Assembly: GCA_963727235.1 (NCBI GenBank)
Contig: CAVSFZ010000012.1
Coordinates: 62,001 to 126,000, forward strand
Direction of reading: 5' to 3'
From: CAVPTL01 sp963727235
GTDB taxonomy: Bacteria; Actinomycetota; Thermoleophilia; Gaiellales; JAICJC01
Length of the DNA: 64,000 bases
The notes under the pieces are model-generated. The model saw only the letters and a list, made by a program, of their open reading frames with translations, ran no database searches and was not told the origin of the DNA. The translations under genes were made by a program, and so were the position numbers. This document shows positions 1 to 9,307 of the stretch, piece after piece (within the stretch, counting starts at the first letter, position 1; each line of letters starts with the position of its first letter).

Positions 1-34
1 CGCGAACCCTACCCGCTTGGACTAACGTTGGGCG

Positions 35-532
35 ATGACAGAGCAGCTGTTGGCCTACGTCGAGATTCCCAAGGGGAGTCGCAACAAATACGAGTTCGAC
101 CCCGAGATCGGACACGTCGTGCTCGATCGCACGCTGTGGACGAGCGTGGTCTACCCGGCCGACTACGGCTTCTTGATCGACACGCTGGGAGCAGACGGCG
201 ATGCCGTGGATGCGGTGGTGCTGGTGGCCGAGCCCACCTTCCCGGGATGCGTGATCCCGGTCGAGCCGATCGGCGTCTTCCAGATGACCGACGAGAAGGG
301 CTCAGACGACAAGGTGCTGTGCGTCCCCTACAAGGATCCCAAGTGGAGCCACATGCACGACATCACCGACATCCGCGACTCGCTGCTGGATGAGATCGGG
401 CACTTCTTCGACGTGTACAAGGATCTCGAGCACGGCGCCGCCACCGTGGTGGACGGCTGGCACGGCCGTGCCTACGCCGACCAGGTGATCGCCGAGGGCC
501 GAGCGGCGTTCCTGGCCGCCAAGCAGGCCTAG
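35..532 (+). CDS. ppa: Inorganic pyrophosphatase, family I
   Basis: 165 aa, usual size for a soluble bacterial family I pyrophosphatase, which hydrolyses PPi to phosphate in the cytoplasm and pulls biosynthetic reactions forward. Visible motifs are EIPKGSRNKYE at residues 10-20, YPADYGF at 40-46 and the metal-binding signature DGDAVD with Asp54, Asp56 and Asp59. The family usually has DGDPLD, so Ala replaces Pro here. The ATG start gives the canonical N-terminus. Its stop overlaps the stop of the convergent meaB by 4 nt. Identification is by family motifs and is firm. Confidence 0.96.
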   Translation: MTEQLLAYVEIPKGSRNKYEFDPEIGHVVLDRTLWTSVVYPADYGFLIDTLGADGDAVDAVVLVAEPTFPGCVIPVEPIGVFQMTDEKGSDDKVLCVPYKDPKWSHMHDITDIRDSLLDEIGHFFDVYKDLEHGAATVVDGWHGRAYADQVIAEGRAAFLAAKQA

Positions 533-1491
533 TCAGCCGGCCGGCCGAGCACCCGCTCGGCCATCAGATGAGCCGCGGAGATCGGATCCAGCGACCGTTC
601 GTACACCTGATCGAGCAATGCTTGCAGCTCGGAGTCGGCCTCCAGCGCGGCGGCCAGCCGTCGGCGGGCATCGGCCGTGGCCGCGCCGATCACCTCCTGC
701 TCGATGTTGCGCCTGCGCCGCCGCTCCAGGCCCTCGGCCGAGAGCAGGTCGCGATGCTCCGCGATCGCGTCGGCCAGCTCCGCGACGCCCTCGCCGCGGA
801 TCGCCTCGGTGTCGATGATCGGCACCTTGCGGCCGGGCACCAGTGACAGGATCGAGCGGATATCGGTGCGCATCGACTTGGCGGCGGGATGGTCGCTCTT
901 GTTGATCACGATCACGTCGGGAATCTCCATCACACCCGCCTTCAGCGCCTGAATCGAGTCGCCCGCGCCGGGCATCAGCACCAGCACCACGGTATCGGCG
1001 ACCGACGCGACCTCGACCTCGCTCTGGCCGACGCCGACGGTCTCGAGCAGAAGCACGTCGGTGCCGGCCGCGTCGAGCACCGCGAGCGCCCGCAGGGTGG
1101 CCTCGGCCACCCCGCCGAGATGACCGCGGGTGGACATCGAACGGATGTACACGCCGGGATCGAGGAAGTGCTCGGTGAGCCTGATCCGATCGCCCAAGAG
1201 CGCACCCTGAGAGAACGGGCTGGACGGGTCGACCGACACCACTCCGACCGATTGGCCGCGGCTCCGGTAGAGCGTCACCAGCGCCGAGATCAGGCTCGAC
1301 TTGCCCACCCCGGGCGGGCCCGTGAACCCAGCCACGGAGGCGCCGCCGGTGTGGGGATAGAGCTCCGCGACCAGCTCCCTCGCCTCGGGTCGGCCATCCT
1401 CGACCACGCTGATCGCCCGGGCCACCGCACGCGGCTCGCCCGCCAGCACCCGCTCCACCAACTCCTGCACCACCACCGGTCGGCGGGCCAT
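529..1491 (-). CDS. meaB: MeaB/ArgK-type G3E GTPase (methylmalonyl-CoA mutase chaperone)
   Basis: 320 aa. The P-loop GPPGVGKSS lies at residues 58-66 and the guanine-specificity motif NKSD near 197. MeaB-family GTPases gate cofactor loading and protect adenosylcobalamin-dependent methylmalonyl-CoA mutase. The mutase itself is not in this window, so the partner is inferred from family knowledge. The ATG overlaps the hisC stop (ATGA), so the two are probably translated together from one transcript although they belong to different pathways. The 3' end overlaps ppa by 4 nt. Confidence 0.9.
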   Translation of the reverse strand: MARRPVVVQELVERVLAGEPRAVARAISVVEDGRPEARELVAELYPHTGGASVAGFTGPPGVGKSSLISALVTLYRSRGQSVGVVSVDPSSPFSQGALLGDRIRLTEHFLDPGVYIRSMSTRGHLGGVAEATLRALAVLDAAGTDVLLLETVGVGQSEVEVASVADTVVLVLMPGAGDSIQALKAGVMEIPDVIVINKSDHPAAKSMRTDIRSILSLVPGRKVPIIDTEAIRGEGVAELADAIAEHRDLLSAEGLERRRRRNIEQEVIGAATADARRRLAAALEADSELQALLDQVYERSLDPISAAHLMAERVLGRPAD

Positions 1492-2582
1492 CAGCGGCCG
1501 CCCATGACGCGCTCGAGAGCGGCGTCGAACACGTCGTTTTCCTCGGGAGTCCCGACGGTCACGCGGATCGACTCAGAGTCACCGAACTGATCCAGCGGCC
1601 GCACCACCACGCCCTCGCGAAGCAACGCCTCTGCCACCGCCCGGCCGTCGCCCACCGCGGCGCACACGAAGTTGGCATAGGCGGGATGGTGCCGCACCCC
1701 CAGGCGGCCAAAGCTTGATTCCAGCACACGCCTGCCGGCCGCATTCAGACGGCGTCGACGCTCGATCTCGGCGGTGTCACCAAGGCTGGCGGTGGCCGCC
1801 ACATGCGCGAGCTCGTTGACATCGAACGGCGGTCTCACCCGCGCCATACCGTTGGCGATCTCGGGTGCGGCGACGGCGTAGCCGATCCGCAGCCCGGCCA
1901 GGCCGTAGATCTTGGAGAACGTCCGCAGCACCACCACGTTGGGTCGCGTCTGGACGTGTGCGGGGATCGTGTCGGGGTAGGCGGGATCGTCGACGTACTC
2001 GTGGTAGGCCTCGTCGATCACAACCACCACCCGTTCGGGCACTGCGTCCAGGAACGCCGCCAGCCGGTCTGCGGTGACCATGCCCCCGGTGGGGTTGTTG
2101 GGATTGCAGACGTACGCGATCCGGGTGCGATCGGTGACCGCCGCTGCCAGCGCATCAAGGTCATATGCGCCGTCGCGAAGCGGAACATGCACCGGCACCG
2201 CAGCGCACTTGACCGCGTCCAGGTGATACGACGGAAACGACGGCCAGCACATCACCGCCTCGTCGCCCGGATCGAGATAGGCCGCCGACAGGTGCCACAC
2301 GATCGCGTCGGCCCCGTTTCCCAGCGCCACCCACGAGCGATCGACACGATGCAGCCCCGCCAGCTGCTCGACCAGCTCGAACCCGTGCTCGGGGTAGCGA
2401 TTGAGCTCCGGCGCGCTCGCGGCCATCGCTTCCAGTGCAGCGGGGAACGGCCCCAGCGGGCCCTCGTTTGACGCCAGCTTGATCACCCGCTCCAACCCCA
2501 GCTCGCGCCGCACCTGGGACGACGGTTTGCCCGGCTCGTACGGTTGCAGACCCGCCAGCGCCGGTCGCACCTGTGGCGTCAC
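1491..2582 (-). CDS. hisC: Histidinol-phosphate aminotransferase
   Basis: 363 aa, fold-type I PLP aminotransferase. It converts imidazole acetol phosphate plus glutamate to histidinol phosphate in histidine synthesis; HisC-like enzymes may also act on aromatic 2-oxo acids. Seen: YVCNPNNPTGG near 160, VVVIDEAYHEY near 190, and the PLP-lysine region TFSKIYGLAGLRIGYA near 220. GTG start at 2582; a start a few codons downstream is possible. No other his gene is present, so it is detached from a his operon. Divergent from the LON-domain gene with 77 nt between starts. Confidence 0.9.
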   Translation of the reverse strand: MTPQVRPALAGLQPYEPGKPSSQVRRELGLERVIKLASNEGPLGPFPAALEAMAASAPELNRYPEHGFELVEQLAGLHRVDRSWVALGNGADAIVWHLSAAYLDPGDEAVMCWPSFPSYHLDAVKCAAVPVHVPLRDGAYDLDALAAAVTDRTRIAYVCNPNNPTGGMVTADRLAAFLDAVPERVVVVIDEAYHEYVDDPAYPDTIPAHVQTRPNVVVLRTFSKIYGLAGLRIGYAVAAPEIANGMARVRPPFDVNELAHVAATASLGDTAEIERRRRLNAAGRRVLESSFGRLGVRHHPAYANFVCAAVGDGRAVAEALLREGVVVRPLDQFGDSESIRVTVGTPEENDVFDAALERVMGGR

Positions 2583-2659
2583 GCCGATCCTCGCATCGGG
2601 CCAGCGTAACGGTTGGGGCCGACACCGGGCCGCACCGCCGAATCATCTACAGTGGTGAC

Positions 2660-3280
2660 ATGGCTGGCCACGAGCTGGGACTGTTTCCTCTCGGTGCGGT
2701 GCTCGTCCCGGGTGAATTGATGCCACTGCACATCTTCGAGCCGCGGTACAAGGATCTGATCGCCGATTGCCTCGAGCATCAGCATCCGTTCGTGCTGCTG
2801 TACGCCGATGACGAGGGCACCCGGGAGATCGGCTGCACCGCCACCGTCGCCGAGGTGCTGGAGCGCTTCGACGACGGCCGCCTGAACATCGTGGTGGAGG
2901 GTGAGGAGGTCGTGCGGGTGGTCGAGCTGGCCCGCGACCGGTCGTATCTGAGCGGACGAGTCGCCCCCGCCGAGGACGACCGGGACGGCGCCGAGGAGGC
3001 CGCGGCGGCAGCCGTGGAGCTGTACAACCAGATCGCCGGGCTGACCGGCGTCGAGCCCGACACCGAGATCGCCGCGGGGACCCACCCGATCTCATACGCA
3101 ATCGCAGCCAGGGTCGAGCTGCCGGCCGAAGACAAGCAGCGCATGCTCGAGCTGCGCAGCGAGAACGCGCGGCTCGAAGTGGTCACCGAACTGTTGCAGC
3201 GAGGACTCGACCGGATCGCCTCGGCCGCCGCCGTTCAGCGGTTGGCGCAAACCAACGGGAAGTCGTCGTTGCATCGGTGA
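2660..3280 (+). CDS. LON substrate-binding domain protein
   Basis: 206 aa from the ATG at 2660 (MAGHELGLFPLGAVLVPGE). It matches the stand-alone N-terminal domain of Lon protease (PUA-like): LFPLGAVLVPGELMPLHIFE and EPRYKDLI are typical, and no ATPase or protease domain follows. Stand-alone LON-domain proteins are thought to bind peptides or misfolded proteins; the role here is unknown. The open frame extends upstream to 2573, but the conserved domain starts right at this ATG. Its TGA overlaps the GTG of the next gene, suggesting coupling. Confidence 0.88.
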   Translation: MAGHELGLFPLGAVLVPGELMPLHIFEPRYKDLIADCLEHQHPFVLLYADDEGTREIGCTATVAEVLERFDDGRLNIVVEGEEVVRVVELARDRSYLSGRVAPAEDDRDGAEEAAAAAVELYNQIAGLTGVEPDTEIAAGTHPISYAIAARVELPAEDKQRMLELRSENARLEVVTELLQRGLDRIASAAAVQRLAQTNGKSSLHR

Positions 3281-4224
3281 GCGCCCGCCGTCAGGCGGTG
3301 CTTGCGCTGATCGCCGCCAATATCCTCTTCGCCGGCTCGTTCCCGTTCTCCGTGGTCGCACTGCGGGGCTGGAGCCCGGTGACGATCGTCGCCATCCGGT
3401 TTGCGATCGCCGCCGCGCTGCTCTCGTGGGTGGGCGTACCGGTGCTTCGCCGCGCGAGCTGGTCGCAGCGGCGGCGGATGGCGGCTCTGGCCTCGATCGG
3501 GCTGTGGACGCAGATGGTGTTCGTGTACGAGGGCATCCAAGCCTCGCAGGCTGCGATCGCCGCCGTGATCGTCGGCCTCGAACCGGTGCTGATCGCCGTG
3601 TGGGCGGCGCTGCTCCTGGGCGAACGGCTCACCGGCAAACGAGCGGCGGGACTCAGCATCGGACTGGTGGGGGCGCTGCTGGTCGCCGGGGTCGGTACCG
3701 ACTCACCGCACATTCTGGGATTGGTGTTCCTGCTCGGCATGGGTCTCTGCTGGGGCTGGTACACGGTGGCGGGGAAGGCGCTGATGGTTGAGTTCTCGCC
3801 GGTCGAACTGATCGCGGCGGTCAGCATCATGGGCGCGCTGTGGGCGGTCACTCCGGGAGTGATCTCGGCGGTGTGGCTGAACGGCTGGACATCACCCGGC
3901 GGCGAGCAGTGGATTGCACTGCTGTACCTGAGCGTGGTCAACAGCATGCTCGCCTACCTGCTGTGGAACTTCGCGCTGGTGCGGCTGCCGGCGGCGATGG
4001 TGGGAACCAGCCTGTACATCCAGCCGATCCTGGGAGCGACGCTGTCCTGGCTGTTTCTGTCGGAGCGACTGCCCGCCACCTTCATCCCCGGCGGGGCGCT
4101 GGTGATGACCGCCGTCTGGATTGCAGGACGGCCGGCGGGCGCACCTGCGGAACGGCAGTTAGAGCACCAGCCCGAAGCAGTCCCGGCGGGGATCGCCGGC
4201 GGCGAGCAGCCTCCCATCGTGTGA
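3277..4224 (+). CDS. EamA/DMT-family transporter
   Basis: 315 aa integral membrane protein with about ten hydrophobic segments in two EamA repeats; glutamates such as those in LLGERLTGKRAAG and LFLSERLPATF end the repeats as in the family. Drug/metabolite transporters export amino acids, metabolites or toxins; the substrate cannot be read from sequence. GTG start overlaps the previous stop (GTGA). The C-terminal tail after the last helix is hydrophilic, and its 3' end overlaps the convergent ggt gene by 66 nt, so the true end may be earlier if a sequence error is present. Confidence 0.87.
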   Translation: MSARRQAVLALIAANILFAGSFPFSVVALRGWSPVTIVAIRFAIAAALLSWVGVPVLRRASWSQRRRMAALASIGLWTQMVFVYEGIQASQAAIAAVIVGLEPVLIAVWAALLLGERLTGKRAAGLSIGLVGALLVAGVGTDSPHILGLVFLLGMGLCWGWYTVAGKALMVEFSPVELIAAVSIMGALWAVTPGVISAVWLNGWTSPGGEQWIALLYLSVVNSMLAYLLWNFALVRLPAAMVGTSLYIQPILGATLSWLFLSERLPATFIPGGALVMTAVWIAGRPAGAPAERQLEHQPEAVPAGIAGGEQPPIV

Positions 4225-5725
4225 CCGCGTGACCGCGTTGGCGCCGCCGAAGTAGAGGTTCAGCCCCTCGAACCGGTTGACGTGCTCGCCTCGCTGCTCC
4301 AGCGCCGAGACCGCCTCCGGATCGAGCCCACCCTCGCAGTCGATACGGTCGCCCTCCACGTGCACCCGGGGAGCGGCCACCGCTTCGGCCACCGGCATGC
4401 CCCGGTCGATGGAGTTCACTATCACCTGGGTGATCGCCGACCGCAACCGGTTGGAGCCGGACGAGCCCACCACCAGCCGCAGCTCACCGCCTGCGGTCAC
4501 GATCGTCGGTGCCTGCATGCTGGTGAGCCGCGTGCCGGGGTGCAGATGCCGTCCCGGAGCGAGATCCTCCTCGCCGATCATGTTGTTCAGATGCAGCCCG
4601 GTGCCGGGCACGATCACACCCGAGTGCGACCCGTTGGATGCGGTGAACGCGGCCGCGTTTCCGTCTCCGTCCACCACCGAGATGTGGGTGGTGCCGCGGT
4701 CTGATCGCAGCGCCGGAACCGACTGCGAGATGCCCGCCAGAGCCGCCGCGACCTGGTCGCGGCCGCGCTGCACGGTTTCCGGGGCGAACAGGTACCCGCG
4801 CAGCCCGCCGGTGTGCAGCAGATGCTCGAACCGCCGGTCACGCACCCGCGCGGCAGCGCGCATCGACTCCACCATCAGCGTCAGCCGAGGCTCCCCGTCG
4901 CGGTCATTCGCAAACCCGTCAAGCACCGCCAGCACGTAGACGATCAGGGCGCCGCCCGATGACGGCGGGGCATTGGTGAGCAGGTCATGACCGCGGAAGC
5001 TGCCGGTCAGCGGCCGTCGCCACACCGGCCGTTGGGCGGCCAGATCGTCCATCGTCAGGCTGCCGCCGGTGGCATGCTGGTGGTCGACCATCGCCCGCGC
5101 CAGACTCCCGGTTGCAAACTCCGACGGGCCCGACTCGGCCAGCAGCTCGATCGAGCCGGCCAGATCGCGCTGACGCACGACGTCCCCCGGACTCACCAGG
5201 CGCCCGTCACGCTGGAACACCGCCCGGCCCTCGGGTGTCGAGGTGACGATCACCTCGATCGCCTTGAACACGGCGTGCTGGCCCTGGTTGAGCGCCACGC
5301 CCCGGTCCGCCGTCTGCGCCGCCGGCAGCAGCAGGTCGCGCCAGGGCAGCCGCCCGTACCGCCGGTGCAGCGCGTGCAGGCCGGGCACCACTCCGGGCAC
5401 CGCGCATGTCGCCGGGCCGATGTGGAACACCTGGGTGGTGCGCGCGTCGAACGGCACCTCGACCGACTCGACCTCGACCCAGTCGCCGGTCATCGGGCAG
5501 ATTGATGCCCGGGATCGAGGTGAAGGCGTCGAGCAGCGCGGGACGGCCGCGAACGGGGCGCACCAGGGCAAAGCCGCCGCCGCACGGGCCGGTCAGCGCC
5601 GGTTCGGCCGCCCACGACATCGCCGCAGCGGCGACCAGCGCGTCCACCGCATGACCACCCTGCGCGAGCGCCTCAGCGCCCGCGCGCGCGGTCAACTCGT
5701 GCCCTGCAGCAATCGCGCCTCGCAT
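4159..5725 (-). CDS. ggt: Gamma-glutamyltransferase, frameshifted
   Basis: Two frames joined near 5490 give a whole gamma-glutamyltransferase. The N-terminal frame from the ATG at 5725 reads MRGAIAAGHELTARAGAEAL and CGGGFALV; the other frame holds the rest. The autoprocessing nucleophile Thr is in RGTTHISVVD, followed by the small subunit with VVGSSGSNRLRSAI. The enzyme cleaves gamma-glutamyl bonds of glutathione and related compounds. I see no clear signal peptide, so it may be cytoplasmic or missing its N-terminus. The single shift lies between two well-conserved blocks, which suggests a sequencing error rather than a decayed gene. Confidence 0.85.
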
Positions 5726-5737
5726 CCAGCGAGGCCC

Positions 5738-6940
5738 CTACGAGACCAGGAAGTCGGGCGGGTCGAGATCGACGGGCTCAGGCTCCGGCACCGGGGCAAA
5801 CGACGTGACTCGCTGGGGAGCGCTGCGTTCACCCGGAAGCGGGAACCCGGTGGCGACCACGGTCACCCACAGCTGGCCCGCCAGACGCTCGTCCACGGTC
5901 GCGCCGAAAATGATGTTGGTGTTGTCGTCGGCCGCCGCGCGGACGATCTCGGCCGCCTCGTTGACCTCGTGCAGCGACAGGTCTGACCCGCCGCTGATGG
6001 CCAGCAGGATGCCCTTGGCGGCGTGCACCTCGTGATCGATCAGCGGCGACGAGATGGCGCGAGTGGCGGCCTCTGACGCGCGGGTCGAGCCGGTGGCCAT
6101 GCCGATCCCCATCATCGCGTTGCCGGCATCGCCCATGATCGTGCGAACGTCGGCGAAGTCGAGGTTGATCAGCCCGGGCAGCGTGATCAGGTCGCAGATC
6201 CCCTGCACGCCCTGACGCAGCACGTCGTCGGCGACCTGGAACGCCTCGACCAGCGGCGTGCCCTTCTCGAGCACCTCCAGCAGGCGGTCGTTGGGGATCA
6301 CGATCACCGTGTCCGAGGCGTCGCGCAGGGCCTGCACTCCGGAGCCGGCCTGGGCGGCACGGCGGGTTCCCTCGAAGGTGAACGGCGAGGTCACGATCGC
6401 AACCGTGAGCGCCCCCACCTCGCGGGCCACACGGGCCACCACGGGGGCGGCACCGGACCCCGTGCCGCCACCTTCACCGGCGGTCACGAACACCATGTCG
6501 GAGCCGCGCAAGACGGTCTTCAGCCGGTCGTGGGCGTCCTCGGCGGCCTCCCGGCCCACGTCGGGATCGGCGCCCGACCCGAGCCCCTTGGTGTCTTCCC
6601 GGCCGATCTGGATCTTGGTCGGGGCCTCGCACATCTGCAGCTGCTGGATGTCGGTGTTGAGTGCGATGAACTCCACCCCGCCGACACCTGCCTCGATCAT
6701 CCGGTTGATGGCATTACAGCCGCCGCCACCGACGCCCACCACCCGGATCACCGCGAGGTACGGCGACTCGGCGGCACGCGGAGCCTGGTCGAGACGATCG
6801 TCGGACGGCTCCACCATCTGCGGGCGGGTACCCGACTCGGCGGCCGCATGATCGGCCTTGGCGGCGATCTCGGACACGGTCTCGGTCTGCTTGAACAGCT
6901 GGGCCAACGGGCCGTCTCGCATGCTATGCCGCTTTGCCAT
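5738..6940 (-). CDS. ftsZ: Cell-division GTPase FtsZ
   Basis: 400 aa from the ATG at 6940, preceded by a strong GGGAGGTG site at good distance; the open frame runs 9 codons further but lacks a better start. FtsZ polymerises at mid-cell to build the division ring. Seen: VGVGGGGCNAINRMI, the tubulin signature GEGGGTGSGAAPVVA, and the T7 loop NLDFADVRTIM. The C-terminus ends in DLDPPDFLVS, resembling the FtsZ tail peptide that binds FtsA, SepF or ZipA. About 65 residues precede the GTPase fold, longer than usual. It overlaps the end of the upstream ParA gene by 17 nt, not a dcw cluster. Confidence 0.95.
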   Translation of the reverse strand: MAKRHSMRDGPLAQLFKQTETVSEIAAKADHAAAESGTRPQMVEPSDDRLDQAPRAAESPYLAVIRVVGVGGGGCNAINRMIEAGVGGVEFIALNTDIQQLQMCEAPTKIQIGREDTKGLGSGADPDVGREAAEDAHDRLKTVLRGSDMVFVTAGEGGGTGSGAAPVVARVAREVGALTVAIVTSPFTFEGTRRAAQAGSGVQALRDASDTVIVIPNDRLLEVLEKGTPLVEAFQVADDVLRQGVQGICDLITLPGLINLDFADVRTIMGDAGNAMMGIGMATGSTRASEAATRAISSPLIDHEVHAAKGILLAISGGSDLSLHEVNEAAEIVRAAADDNTNIIFGATVDERLAGQLWVTVVATGFPLPGERSAPQRVTSFAPVPEPEPVDLDPPDFLVS

Positions 6941-7686
6941 CGCGCAGCACCTCCCCAGCCAGGTCACGGTACGCCTTGGCGGCGTTGCCCTTGGAATCGT
7001 ACTTCAGTACGGACGTGCCTTTCACAGGCGCCTCGGCATACCGCACCGTCTTGCGAATCTTGGTCTGGAACACCAGGTCGCCAAAGTTCTCCTCGAGGAT
7101 CTCGACCGCCTCCTTGGCGTGCAGCGTGCGACCGTCGAACATGGTCGGCAGAATGCCGCGGATGCGAACGTCGGGATTGAGGTTGTCGCGGATCATGGTG
7201 AGGGTGTTCTCGAGCTGAATCAGCCCGCGCAATGACAGATACTCGCATTGGACGGGGACGATCACCCCGTCGGCGGCCGTGAGCGCGTTGATCGTCGAGC
7301 AGTCCCAGCGACGGCGGAGTGTCGATCAGGATGAAGTCGTAGTCCGAGCGCACCGGCAGAAGCGCCTTTTGCAGGGCGCGTTCACGACCGATCATCGACG
7401 ACAGCGCCAGCTCGGCGCCGGCCAGGTCGATCGACGACACCGCCAGGTCGATTTCCTGGTGGTGAATCACCTCGATGATCGGCGTCTTGTGCACCAGCAC
7501 GTCGAACATGGAACGGTCGAGGTCGTCGGGGTCGAGCCCCTGGCTCATGGTCAGGTTGCCCTGAGGATCGAGATCGATCGCCAGAACCCGCTGCCCACGC
7601 TCTGCCAACGCCACTCCCAGATTGAGCGTCGTTGTGGTCTTGGCAACGCCGCCTTTCTGGTTTGCGAAGGCGATAACCTGCCCCAA
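6924..7686 (-). CDS. parA: ParA/Soj-type ATPase, frameshifted, upstream of ftsZ
   Basis: A MinD/ParA ATPase in two frames broken near 7297, where one extra base separates TPPSLGLL from TINALTAADGVIVPVQ. I prefer the TTG at 7686 as start: AAGGAG lies 5 nt upstream and it gives MGQVIAFANQKGG, the normal ParA N-terminus; an ATG at 7764 would add 26 unusual residues. Walker A reads KGGVAKTTT, with Ala where ParA usually has Gly. The signature DLDPQGN follows. ParA proteins position chromosomes or protein complexes on the nucleoid. No parB is nearby; the partner downstream is ftsZ, suggesting a positioning role. Confidence 0.88.
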
Positions 7687-7790
7687 AACAGCTCCTTCTA
7701 CAGTCGTTGACTCTGCCTCGGAGACAGCTCGTGTCTCCGCCGTATCACGCCAAGCGGTATGCATCGCGTGGTTCTTCGCTCATAAACAGT

Positions 7791-8879
7791 CTATTCCTGC
7801 CATCCGCGGGCAGCCTCGATCCGCTCCCGCGGAGTCGGATGGGAGGCCGTCAGCAGGTGTCGCAGACGGGGAGGGTCGAGCTCCATCAGGTTCTGCGCGG
7901 TGAGCCGCTCGAACGCACGGGCGTAGGTCTCTCCCTCGCCGGTGAGCTCGATCGCGTAGCGGTCGGCCTCCCACTCGCGCCGCCGCGAGTACCAGGCGCC
8001 CACCGGCGAGATCAGCGCCGCTGCCAGCGAGAACCCGAGCACCACCGACGGCAGGGTGGTCAGATGGCCGACGCCGTCGGGAGCGAGCCACAGCACTCCC
8101 ACCCATGCGCCCAGCATGCCCACCGCGGTGGCCGCCGCCTGCAGCAGCGTCAACCTCCAGACGTCGTGGTGGACGCGATGGCCAAGCTCGTGGGCGAGCA
8201 CCACCCGGGTGTGCCCGAGCGCCTCAGAATCGGTCGCGTACCCACTCTCACCGGCGAGCGTATCGCCCACGTAGATGCGCACGGTGGGCCCCAGACCGGC
8301 GACCATCGCATTTGCCGCCGAGGTCTTCTCGCCCATCAGCAGCAGCCGCAGCTCACGAACGGCAACTCCCGCCTGGGCGGCGGTCTGGGCGAGCGCATCG
8401 GCCAGCGGGCCGGGGTCGAGCGGACGGCTGCGCAGAAAGATCGGCAGCAGCACCACCGGCCAGGCCGCGGCCAGGATCAGCCCCAGCCCCACGGCCAGGA
8501 GCCACGCCGGCAGCGGCCAGCCGTGCGGCCACTGGCGCTGGCAGGCGAGCAGGCCGAGCGCCGCCAGGCCTCCCAGCAGATCGGAAAGCGCGTTACGCCC
8601 TTGAGCCAGTCGGCGATCCATCCCCAGGTCGTCTGCCGGGACAGTCCATAGCCGCGGGACAGCCGCTGGCCGAGCAGTCCGAACGGCAGCGACACCAACG
8701 GCAGCAGCAGCCCCAGCGCCGCCGACTGATCCCCACCCGCCGAGGCTCCCGGCCGCCAGTGTGATCGCAATCAGGGTCAGCAGCGACACGATGCTCGAGA
8801 CCGTGCCGAGCCTCCGGCGGCGGCGGTTGTACTCACGTGCCGGCGCTTGCCGCATCGGGTCGTGAGCCGGCTCGCTCAC
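7791..8879 (-). CDS. M48 (Ste24/HtpX-like) membrane metallopeptidase, two frameshifts
   Basis: 362 aa as one open frame, but residues between about 8735 and 8595 make sense only in another frame (LVSLPFGLLGQRL, YGLSRQTTWGWIADWLKG), the Ste24-type sequence. Two shifts thus restore themselves. The zinc site is intact: AHELGHRVHHD with the third ligand in EWEADRYA. Several membrane helices surround it. Ste24-like enzymes cleave membrane or prenylated substrates; in bacteria they serve membrane protein quality control. GTG start at 8879, with an ATG 8 codons in as an alternative. Confidence 0.85.
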   Translation of the reverse strand: MSEPAHDPMRQAPAREYNRRRRRLGTVSSIVSLLTLIAITLAAGSLGGWGSVGGAGAAAAVGVAAVRTARPAAVPRLWTVPADDLGMDRRLAQGRNALSDLLGGLAALGLLACQRQWPHGWPLPAWLLAVGLGLILAAAWPVVLLPIFLRSRPLDPGPLADALAQTAAQAGVAVRELRLLLMGEKTSAANAMVAGLGPTVRIYVGDTLAGESGYATDSEALGHTRVVLAHELGHRVHHDVWRLTLLQAAATAVGMLGAWVGVLWLAPDGVGHLTTLPSVVLGFSLAAALISPVGAWYSRRREWEADRYAIELTGEGETYARAFERLTAQNLMELDPPRLRHLLTASHPTPRERIEAARGWQE

Positions 8880-8895
8880 GACCCGACCGGCGTGG

Positions 8896-9255
8896 CTAGG
8901 TGACCTTGAGCACGAAGTGCATGGTGGTGGGGTGGATCGAGCAGTACACCGTGTAGGTGCCCTTCGCCAGCGTCACCGTGACGGTGGCCGACTTGCCGCC
9001 GGCCAGGTTCTTGGTGTGAGCTGCCAGCACGGCCCCGCTCGTCCCCTTGCGGATGTGCATGTTGTGCGCGATCTTGGCGTTGTTGACCACGTGGAACGTG
9101 ACCGCACCATGCTTCACCGTCGTTGTGCTGTGGGTGATCGAAAAGCTCTTGAGCCCGATGTTGACGGAAGCCGCCGCCCCGGCGCCGGTGCTCGTAAGCG
9201 CCAGCACCCCCATCGTCCCGACCACCACTGCTGTGAGCATCCATCGCGTTTTCAT
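8896..9255 (-). CDS. Secreted cupredoxin-like (plastocyanin-type) protein
   Basis: 119 aa from the ATG at 9255. A signal peptide (MKTRWMLTAVVVGTMGVLA ending near GAGAAA) is followed by a small beta-sandwich domain. Type 1 copper ligands are visible: a His in IAHNMHI and the cluster VYCSIHPTTMHF, with Cys, His three residues later and Met four after that. It may carry electrons or bind copper outside the membrane. A longer open frame exists upstream, but the clear signal peptide fixes the start. The coding ends 17 nt from the M48 gene start on the same strand. Confidence 0.85.
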   Translation of the reverse strand: MKTRWMLTAVVVGTMGVLALTSTGAGAAASVNIGLKSFSITHSTTTVKHGAVTFHVVNNAKIAHNMHIRKGTSGAVLAAHTKNLAGGKSATVTVTLAKGTYTVYCSIHPTTMHFVLKVT

Positions 9256-9307
9256 ACCCCGGTGTACGAGCAGCCAGACCGAATCGGATGTTGGGCTGTG
9301 GCGCGAA

